Shown in pieces: positions 23,610 through 30,372 of a stretch of 50,037 nucleotides of DNA. The notes under the pieces were generated by a model. That model was not told the DNA's origin. It did not search any database and was given only the letters and a program-made list of their open reading frames with translations. The translations under genes were made by a program, and so were the position numbers. This DNA is from Nocardia acididurans. Its GTDB lineage: Bacteria; Actinomycetota; Actinomycetes; Mycobacteriales; Mycobacteriaceae. Positions within the stretch are counted from its first letter, which is position 1. Every line of letters starts with the position of its first letter. Location of the stretch: contig NZ_JAERRJ010000025.1 in NCBI RefSeq assembly GCF_016741815.1, forward strand, positions 1-50,037, given 5' to 3'.

Positions 23610-24296
23610 TCAGACCAACTTCACCTGGACGGCGTGCGCCATCTCGTCGGACAGTTCGAATCCCTCGTGGCCCGGAACCAGGATGACCACCGAACCCGGA
23701 CGGGTCTCCACGTTCACGCGCGCGTCCGGCACCACGCCGGCCTCCCGCAGCTGGCCGATGATCTCCGGATCGGTCTGGATGTGCTCGGACAGCCGGCGCA
23801 CCACGACCGCGGCGTTCTGGCCCGCGGGCAGATCCGACAGGCGAACCAGCTTCTCCTCCGAACCGGCGGACGGGGTCACGCCCAGCTCGTCCAGGCCCGG
23901 AATCGGGTTGCCGTAGGGGGAGGTGGTGGGGTGGTTGAGCACCTCGACCAGGCGGCGCTCCACCTCCTCGCTCATCACATGCTCCCAGCGGCAGGCCTCG
24001 GCGTGCACGTTCTGCCAGTCCAGGCCGATGATGTCGACCAGCAACCGCTCGGCCAGCCGATGCTTGCGCATGACGGAGATCGCCATGGCGCGACCCTTGT
24101 CGGTCAGTTCGAGGTGGCGGTCACCGGCGACGGTCAGCAGACCGTCGCGCTCCATACGCGCGACAGTCTGGCTCACAGTGGGCCCACTCTGTTCGAGGCG
24201 CTCGGCGATGCGAGCGCGCAAAGGCGTGACGCCCTCCTCCTCGAGGTCGTAAATGGTACGGAGGTACATCTCCGTGGTGTCGACCAGATCCTTCAC
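23610..24296 (-). CDS. ideR: Iron-dependent repressor IdeR (DtxR family)
   Basis: The 228-residue protein is nearly colinear with mycobacterial IdeR. It has the winged helix LVDTTEMYLRTIYDLEEEGV, ARIAERLEQSGPTVSQTVAR and MERDGLLTVAGDRHLELT. The dimer/metal domain carries RKHRLAERLLVDIIGLDW, HAEACRWEHVMSEEVERRL (with Cys, His and Glu metal ligands) and NHPTTSPYGNPIPGLDELG, and there is a C-terminal SH3-like domain. With Fe2+ it should bind iron boxes and repress siderophore and iron-uptake genes while activating storage. I chose GTG 24296 (VKDLVDTTEMY), which matches the known N-terminus; the frame extends to 24320. galE follows 3 bp later. Confidence 0.96.
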   Translation of the reverse strand: MKDLVDTTEMYLRTIYDLEEEGVTPLRARIAERLEQSGPTVSQTVARMERDGLLTVAGDRHLELTDKGRAMAISVMRKHRLAERLLVDIIGLDWQNVHAEACRWEHVMSEEVERRLVEVLNHPTTSPYGNPIPGLDELGVTPSAGSEEKLVRLSDLPAGQNAAVVVRRLSEHIQTDPEIIGQLREAGVVPDARVNVETRPGSVVILVPGHEGFELSDEMAHAVQVKLV

Positions 24297-24395
24297 CTGT
24301 TTAACCCCTTCGTCGTGCACGAATTCTACCCATGCGCGGCGGCTGCACCGGGCGCCAGCATATTTCGCGAACGCACCGACAACACCCAGGACGGC

Positions 24396-24494
24396 CTGCG
24401 TGTTCCCTGCGTGTTTCCCGGGTCACAGCCGAAGGTTCCAGGAATGACAGCCGGAGGCCTCAGGGATACCACAGCCGAAGGTCACGGGGATCGC
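24396..24494. repeat. Short tandem and spaced direct repeats in the ideR-acuC intergenic region
   Basis: A tandem pair CTGCGTGTTCC (24396-24406) and CTGCGTGTTTCC (24407-24418) is followed by three spaced copies of ACAGCCG(A/G)AGG starting at 24425, 24447 and 24471. Each copy is followed by a related (C)AGGGAT-like tail. The 22-24-bp period is about two helical turns, as for a protein binding one DNA face. The array lies between divergent ideR and acuC. Confidence 0.6.
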
Positions 24495-24572
24495 GTAGCA
24501 GAGCGTCTCACGAATTACAGCGTTGTGGTGTCACCAGCCTACGAACCCCGCCGAGCCGTTAGCGTGGCAGGT

Positions 24573-25811
24573 ATGCCTGGCCGAACACGCGCGGACGGAA
24601 CCGTCGTCTGGACCGATCGATTCCTCGACTACACGTGGACGCCGGAGCATCCGATGCGGCCGGTTCGGCTGCAGTTCACGATGGCGTTGGCGCAGGGGCT
24701 CGGGCTGCTCGACGGGGTGGAGACGCTGGGGCCCGATGCCGCGCCGGAGTCGGAGCTGCTGCGGGTGCACACCCATGACTACGTCGAGGCCGTCAAACAC
24801 GCACGCCAGCCTCCCGGGACGCCACCCGTCGCACCGCCGTTCGGACTCGGGTCGGCCGACAATCCGGTCTTTCCGCATATGCACGAGGCGGCCTCGATCA
24901 TCGTGGGCGGGACGCTGGCGGCGGCGCGCGAGATCGCGGCGGGGCGGACGCGACGGGCGGTGAGCATCGGCGGCGGAATGCATCACGCCATGCCGGATTC
25001 GGCGGCCGGGTTCTGCGTGTACAACGATGCGGCCGTGGCTATTTCGTGGCTGCTCGACAATGGTTTCGATCGCATCGCCTATCTCGATGTGGACGTGCAT
25101 CACGGGGACGGCGTGCAGCGCATGTTCTACGGCGATCCGCGGGTGCTGACGGTGTCGATCCACCAGCATCCGGCGACGCTGTGGCCCAATACCGGGTGGC
25201 CCGAGGAAACCGGGATGGGCAAGGGGGAGGGGACGGCGATCAATCTCCCGATCATGCCGGGCACTCGGGATGCGCTGTGGCTACGCGGTTTCCATGCCGT
25301 GGTGCCCGGGGCGCTGGCGGCCTTCCGGCCGCAGATCGTGATCAGTCAGTGCGGGGTCGACACGCATCGTGAGGATCCGCTGGCCGATCTGGAATTGAGT
25401 GTGGACGGGCAGCGGGCGGCGTTTCTCGCCATGCGTGATCTGGCCGACCGCTATGCGGAGGGGCGCTGGCTGGCCATCGGCGGCGGGGGATACGGGCTCG
25501 TCCGGGTGGTGCCGCGCGCGTGGACGCACCTGCTGGCCGCCGCCCTCGACCGCGATATCGACCCGGCCACCCCCACGCCGGCCGCATGGCGGGAGCAGGT
25601 GGCGGCCTACGCGCCGACCGTCGCCCCGCCGGGCACCATGGGAGACGGTGGCGACACCGCCTTCGACGCCTGGGATGGCCCCGGCGGCGGTCGCGACACC
25701 GGTGACGAGCGCGCCGACCGCGCTCGCCGCGCCCTCGATGTATCCGTATTGGCAACACGCCGAGCGACTTTCGGGCTGCTCGGCCTGGATCCGGAGGATC
25801 CCCGTGACTGA
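24573..25811 (+). CDS. acuC: Acetoin utilization protein AcuC, class I deacetylase family
   Basis: The 412-residue protein has the arginase/histone-deacetylase fold. HPMRPVRLQFT lies at the N-terminus, GGGMHHAMPDSAAGFCVYND contains the catalytic His-His pair, YLDVDVHHGDGVQ carries zinc ligands, VSIHQHPATLWPNTG follows, ISQCGVDTHREDPL supplies the second zinc Asp region, and GGGGYGLVRVVPRAW holds the transition-state Tyr. In Bacillus, AcuC deacetylates acetyl-CoA synthetase. The downstream gene encodes a GNAT fused to an acyl-CoA synthetase-like protein, so writer and eraser lie in one operon. The genes overlap by 8 bp. ATG 24573 is the chosen start. Confidence 0.93.
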   Translation: MPGRTRADGTVVWTDRFLDYTWTPEHPMRPVRLQFTMALAQGLGLLDGVETLGPDAAPESELLRVHTHDYVEAVKHARQPPGTPPVAPPFGLGSADNPVFPHMHEAASIIVGGTLAAAREIAAGRTRRAVSIGGGMHHAMPDSAAGFCVYNDAAVAISWLLDNGFDRIAYLDVDVHHGDGVQRMFYGDPRVLTVSIHQHPATLWPNTGWPEETGMGKGEGTAINLPIMPGTRDALWLRGFHAVVPGALAAFRPQIVISQCGVDTHREDPLADLELSVDGQRAAFLAMRDLADRYAEGRWLAIGGGGYGLVRVVPRAWTHLLAAALDRDIDPATPTPAAWREQVAAYAPTVAPPGTMGDGGDTAFDAWDGPGGGRDTGDERADRARRALDVSVLATRRATFGLLGLDPEDPRD

Positions 25812-28644
25812 CCCCACCGAGCCCGCGGCACAGCAGGGCAATGGATCGGATCCCGGAGGGACGAACCCGCCCACAACCCCCGCCGCGCCCGCGACCCCCG
25901 CTGCCGGAACGCCCGCGTCCGCCGGAGCCCCGGAGTTCGCCGGAACCGCTGCGGACGCACCGCTGTTGCCGCCCGACACACCCGGAACGCCCGCGGTGCC
26001 GCCGCCTCCGCCGGAGCACTGGTTCGCCGATGTGCTGGCCTCCGACGGCGGTGTGGTGCGGCTGCGGCCCATCACGCCCGAGGACGCGGCGGGTATGGAG
26101 CGTTTCCACGCGGCACTGTCGGACCGCACCCGATACCTGCGTTACTTCGGGCCGTATCCGCGCATGACGCCCAAAGACCTGTACCGCACAACCCATGTCG
26201 ACTATCACGACCGGGTCGGTCTGGTCATCGAGCTCAGCGACGACATCATCGGGGTCGGCCGGTACGAGTTCCTGTCCGATCGGCAGGGGCCGCGTGCCGC
26301 CGAGGTGGCGTTCGTGGTCGCCGACGGGCATCAGGGCCGAGGGCTGGGTTCGATTCTGCTGGAACATCTCGCGGGTGCGGCGGCCGAGAACGGTATCGAA
26401 ACCTTCGTCGCCGAGGTGCTGGCCGAGAACAACGCCATGGTGCAGGTGTTCCGCGACGCCGGATACCAGGTGCAGCGCAGTCGCGACGGGTCGGTGCTGC
26501 ACCTCGAGTTCGCGATCGACCCGACCGAAGCCCTACTATCCGTGCGGGATTCGCGCGAGCGCGCGTCCGAGGCCCGCAGCGTGGGAAATCTGCTGACGCC
26601 GAAATCCGTGGCCGTCATCGGCGCGACGCCCTCGACCTCCCGGGTGGGCGGCGCGGTGCTGGCCAACCTGCTGTCGAGCGGATTCCAGGGGCCGGTGTTC
26701 CCGGTCAACCGCAATCGCAGCGCGGTGCGCGGGGTGCGCGCCTACGCGACCGTGCGCGATATCCCCGACGAGGTCGATCTGGCCGTCGTCGCCGTGCCCG
26801 CCACCGAGATCGGCTCCGTGCTCGACGACTGTATGGCCAAGGGCGTCAAGGGTTTGGTGGTGCTCACGGCCGGGTTCTCCGAAACCGGGCCGCGCGGCCA
26901 CGCCGCCGAACGGGAACTGGTCGACGCCGCCCGCGCCCACGGTATGCGGGTGGTGGGCCCGAGCGCGCTCGGTATCGCCAACACCGATCCGGCCGTCGCC
27001 CTCAACGCCACCCTCGCGCCGGTACTGCCCGGCCGCGGGCGCATCGGATTCTTCTGCCAATCCGGACCTCTGGGCGCGGCCATCCTCGGCGAGGCGGCGG
27101 CCAGGCAGCTCGGCCTGTCCACCTTCGTCTCGGCCGGTAACCGCGCCGACGTCTCCGGCAACGACCTGCTGCAGTACTGGGACGGCGACGCCGACACCGA
27201 CGTGGTGCTGCTCTACCTGGAGACCTTCGGCAATCCGCGCAAGTTCTCCCGAATCGCCCGCCGGGTGGCGCGCACGAAACCCATTGTGGCCGTGAACAGT
27301 GGCCGCAATGCCATGCGCATGGAGGGCGAGGCCGACCTGGATCGCTCACTGGTGCGCAATCTGTTCGCGCAGGCCGGCATCATCCAGGTCGACTCCATCA
27401 CCGAGCTGTTCGACTGCGCCATGCTGCTGGCCTATCAGCCGCTGCCGTCCGGGCGCAGGCTGGCGGTCATCGGCAACAGTGCGGCGCTGAGCTGGCTGGC
27501 CGTGGACGCGGCGCGCGGCGAGGGGCTCGAGGTCACCGAACCCATCGACCTCGGTCCGCAGGCGGGTCCGGCCGACTACCTGACGGCGGTGGCCGCGGCG
27601 GTCACCGACCCCGAGGTGGACGCCGTCATCGTCATCTACTCGCCGCCGGTGTCGATCGCGGTGGCCTCCTTCGCCGAGGCCATTCGCGCCGGCGCCCAAT
27701 CCGACCCGGACACACCGGTTCTCACCACGTTCGTCGCCGACCAAGGCATGCCCAACCTGCTGGCCACGCGTGGTCCGGGCGGCATTCTGGAACGCGGCTC
27801 CATCCCCGCCTTCGGTGATCCGGAACGTGCCGCCCGCGCCCTGGCACGAGTGCGCCGCTACGCCGACTGGCGCACCCGCCCCATCTCCCCGGTCGCCCGC
27901 CCCGACGGCGTCGACACCGCCCGCGCCCGGGAACTGGTCGCCGAGTGGATGACCGACGACCCCGCCCACTGGCTCACCGACCTCCAGGCCGCGGAACTAC
28001 TGGGCTGCTACGGAATTCGCGTGGTGGAATTCCGCGAGGTCCACGACGCCGACGCCGCTGTCGACGCCGCGGAGCACCTCGGCTACCCGGTCGCGGCCAA
28101 GGCCACCGGCGAAATCTGGCGCAACCGCCCCGACCTCACCGGGGTCCGCCTGGACCTGTGGCGTCCCGACGCCGTCCGCCGAGCCTTCACCGACCTGTCG
28201 GAAATCTCCGGCAATCCGGTCCACATCCAGCGCATGGCCACCAAGGGCGTCGGCTGCATGTTCCGTGTCCAAGACGACCCCTCGTTCGGCTCGGTCATCA
28301 GCTTCGGTCTCTCCGGCACCATCATCGACCTCCTCGGCGACCGCGTCTACCGCGCCCTGCCCCTGACCGAGGACGAATCCGCCGAACTCATCGACGCCCC
28401 CCGAGCCGCCCCCCTCCTCTCGGGCACCGTCCGTGGCCGAGACATCGGCAAACCCGTCGACCGCACCGCCCTGGCCGAAGTAGCCCAGCGCATCTCGGCC
28501 CTCTGCGACGACCTCCCCGAAGTCCGCGAACTGCTCTGCGAACCGGTCCTGGCCTCCCCGGACGGCGCCGCCGTCCTCTACGGCCGCGTCCGAATCGGCC
28601 CCGAACCCAGCCGCTTCGACATCGGCCCCCGCCGCATGGCCTGA
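25804..28644 (+). CDS. GNAT acetyltransferase fused to NDP-forming acyl-CoA synthetase (Pat-like)
   Basis: The 946-residue protein starts at GTG 25804 inside the acuC stop. Residues 1-80 are a Pro/Ala/Thr-rich linker. About 83-240 is a GNAT domain (VRLRPITPEDAAGM, acetyl-CoA loop VADGHQGRGLGSILLEHL). From about 262 come the CoA-binding and ligase domains of ADP-forming acyl-CoA synthetases (LTPKSVAVIGATPSTSRVGG, GIANTDPAVALNATLAP, FFCQSGPLGAAI). About 700-946 is an ATP-grasp domain. In Salmonella Pat the GNAT is C-terminal; here it is N-terminal. It is predicted to acetylate lysines, such as those of acetyl-CoA synthetase, opposing AcuC. Whether the synthetase part is catalytic is unclear: I did not verify its phospho-His. 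Confidence 0.9.
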   Translation: MTDPTEPAAQQGNGSDPGGTNPPTTPAAPATPAAGTPASAGAPEFAGTAADAPLLPPDTPGTPAVPPPPPEHWFADVLASDGGVVRLRPITPEDAAGMERFHAALSDRTRYLRYFGPYPRMTPKDLYRTTHVDYHDRVGLVIELSDDIIGVGRYEFLSDRQGPRAAEVAFVVADGHQGRGLGSILLEHLAGAAAENGIETFVAEVLAENNAMVQVFRDAGYQVQRSRDGSVLHLEFAIDPTEALLSVRDSRERASEARSVGNLLTPKSVAVIGATPSTSRVGGAVLANLLSSGFQGPVFPVNRNRSAVRGVRAYATVRDIPDEVDLAVVAVPATEIGSVLDDCMAKGVKGLVVLTAGFSETGPRGHAAERELVDAARAHGMRVVGPSALGIANTDPAVALNATLAPVLPGRGRIGFFCQSGPLGAAILGEAAARQLGLSTFVSAGNRADVSGNDLLQYWDGDADTDVVLLYLETFGNPRKFSRIARRVARTKPIVAVNSGRNAMRMEGEADLDRSLVRNLFAQAGIIQVDSITELFDCAMLLAYQPLPSGRRLAVIGNSAALSWLAVDAARGEGLEVTEPIDLGPQAGPADYLTAVAAAVTDPEVDAVIVIYSPPVSIAVASFAEAIRAGAQSDPDTPVLTTFVADQGMPNLLATRGPGGILERGSIPAFGDPERAARALARVRRYADWRTRPISPVARPDGVDTARARELVAEWMTDDPAHWLTDLQAAELLGCYGIRVVEFREVHDADAAVDAAEHLGYPVAAKATGEIWRNRPDLTGVRLDLWRPDAVRRAFTDLSEISGNPVHIQRMATKGVGCMFRVQDDPSFGSVISFGLSGTIIDLLGDRVYRALPLTEDESAELIDAPRAAPLLSGTVRGRDIGKPVDRTALAEVAQRISALCDDLPEVRELLCEPVLASPDGAAVLYGRVRIGPEPSRFDIGPRRMA

Positions 28645-28648
28645 ACCA

Positions 28649-28999
28649 TCAGCCGAAACACCGTGCCTCCCAGGAGATTCGCAGGCCGACGACCGGCGTC
28701 GGGAGATCGCCGGTCCTGCCGGGCTCGACGCAGCCGACGGTGCCATTGGTGTCCAGCAGATAGACGACGTCATCGTGGCGGCTGTTGTAGACCGACCCGG
28801 TCCGCGCGCTCATCCACTGCCAGCCGCTCGTAACGTCCTGCCACGCCCCCGTTTTCACGCCGCCGCCGTTGTAGGTGCACACATACGGCCATGGGCAGTC
28901 GCCCCGTGCGGCCTGTGCGGGGGCGGCGAGCGGTGTCAGCGCGCCGGCCACTGCCAGCGCGGCGGTGGCGATGCCCAGTCGTGTGCGGATCGTGCTCAT
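28649..28999 (-). CDS. Small secreted Cys-containing protein, peptidase-inhibitor I36-like
   Basis: The 116-residue protein has a Sec signal peptide (cut after APAQAA) and a mature domain beginning CPWPYVCTYN. Four Cys, an aromatic-rich core (GAWQDVTSGWQWMSARTGSV) and NSRHDDVVYLLDTNG follow. The C-x5-C-x-Y start and the N-S-R-x-D-D block resemble the I36 peptidase-inhibitor family, which is common among streptomycete secreted proteins. That family call is from pattern only. ATG 28999 has GGAG upstream. It ends 4 bp from the convergent acetyltransferase gene. Confidence 0.75.
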   Translation of the reverse strand: MSTIRTRLGIATAALAVAGALTPLAAPAQAARGDCPWPYVCTYNGGGVKTGAWQDVTSGWQWMSARTGSVYNSRHDDVVYLLDTNGTVGCVEPGRTGDLPTPVVGLRISWEARCFG

Positions 29000-29118
29000 G
29001 CTCGTACTCCGTTCTCTCGCAAGTAATGCCGATCAAGAGTCACGCGGCCCGCGCTGGTAACCGGATATTCTGGACAACTTTGGACGGAATTCGTCACAAT
29101 GCGACCAGGGAGGATCCC

Positions 29119-30273
29119 ATGGCCGATCCACTGGACGAATTGCGCGTTCTCAAAACGCAACTGCGCGAACTTCGCTGGACCACACAGGTCGATTCGCTCG
29201 AGGTGATCGCGCGGGAATCCGCCAAGGGGCCCGGCGCGCGGGGCGGCGTCAGCAAGGCCACCATCGGCAATATCACCAACCCCGACAACTCGACCATGCC
29301 CCGGTGGGAGACATTCGAGATCTTCATCGACACCTGCCTGCGACTCATCGAACGCGCCGGCGCCGAGCCGCCCTCCGACGGTGGGGACCGCCGCGTCTGG
29401 CGGCAGCGTTACCTCCAGATCCGAGATGCGCTGGGCGACAGCGGCGACAACGACGAATCGGCCACACCCGTTGCCACCGAGCCGAATCCGGCCGCCGAAG
29501 GCGGCGACCCCGCACAGCGACCGGGTCGGCCCACGCATCGGCGAGTATGGCTCACTGCGGCCGCTGCGCTGGTAATCGTGGTTGCTGTCGTCCTGTGGCA
29601 GGTGACCAGAGACGAGTCCGGATCCGGTGCTCCCCAGCCGGAGTCCGGATCCTCGTTCTGCTCGAATCGCGGTGGCCGGGTGGTCTTCGAAGACACCTTC
29701 ACAGATGTGAGCTCGGGCTGGCCGCACCGAAGCGGCCAAGCCGAGTACGCGTCCGGCGCATACCGTTTGACCGCGGTGTCCGGCACCCACGTCTACGGGG
29801 CTCGGGCGCCCGTCCCGGCATTGCCGAGCTCCTGTGTGGAAGCGCTGGTCCGGATGGAATCAGGGCTCGGGGGCATCGGGCTGTGGTGCAGGGGCGAATC
29901 TGCGGATACGGATCCTCGCTACAGCTTGGGCGTGGACAGTTCGGGGCTGTGGGGAATCTCGATCGAGCAGCCGGTTGATCCGAGGCTGGTCGTGCTGGCC
30001 GCACAGGACGAACTGCCCGGCCGGAACATCGAGGACAAGAAGCTGCTGGATGAGCGGATCTGGATCGGCGGTTCATGCCGTGACCAGCCCGAAGGCGTCG
30101 AATTGATCGTGAGCGTCGACGGCCATCACCTGCGGTATTTCGATATGGTCCCGAGGCTGCCCGTCGGGAACGTGGGTGTGCTGGCGTGGTCGTGGCTGGT
30201 GGACCCCGGCGCCAGTTCCACGTTCCTGATCGAGGAAATCCGAGTCTGGGAGCTGCCGACCACCCCGTTCTGA
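29119..30273 (+). CDS. Membrane protein with cytoplasmic HTH and extracellular LamG-like domain
   Basis: The 384-residue protein starts at ATG 29119 with GGGAGGA upstream. Residues 1-85 form an XRE-like helix-turn-helix (SLEVIARESAKGPGARGGVS then KATIGNITNPDNSTMPRWET). A polar linker is followed by one transmembrane helix at about 143-163 (VWLTAAAALVIVVAVVLWQV). The outer domain (about 180-384) has FEDTFTDVSSGWPHRSGQAE, then AYRLTAV, GIGLWCRGES and YSLGVDSSGLWGISIE, a concanavalin/LamG-like jelly-roll pattern with paired Cys. The architecture suggests a one-protein transmembrane sensor linked to DNA binding, but whether the HTH-like part binds DNA is unknown. It is divergent from the I36-like gene. 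Confidence 0.8.
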   Translation: MADPLDELRVLKTQLRELRWTTQVDSLEVIARESAKGPGARGGVSKATIGNITNPDNSTMPRWETFEIFIDTCLRLIERAGAEPPSDGGDRRVWRQRYLQIRDALGDSGDNDESATPVATEPNPAAEGGDPAQRPGRPTHRRVWLTAAAALVIVVAVVLWQVTRDESGSGAPQPESGSSFCSNRGGRVVFEDTFTDVSSGWPHRSGQAEYASGAYRLTAVSGTHVYGARAPVPALPSSCVEALVRMESGLGGIGLWCRGESADTDPRYSLGVDSSGLWGISIEQPVDPRLVVLAAQDELPGRNIEDKKLLDERIWIGGSCRDQPEGVELIVSVDGHHLRYFDMVPRLPVGNVGVLAWSWLVDPGASSTFLIEEIRVWELPTTPF

Positions 30274-30372
30274 GGGGAACGCGGCGCGGGCCGGGGGCGA
30301 TATCGGCGTGCGCGTACGGGTGGAGGAAGGGTAGGTGAGCGCGTTGTGCCGGGTGGGGGCAGAATTGCTTCC

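Noticed and set aside
24297..24395. Iron box (IdeR site) in the ideR promoter
   Set aside because: I looked for the TTAGGTTAG-type palindrome and found nothing close to it; TAGAAT near 24,327 could be a -10 but lacks a clear -35.
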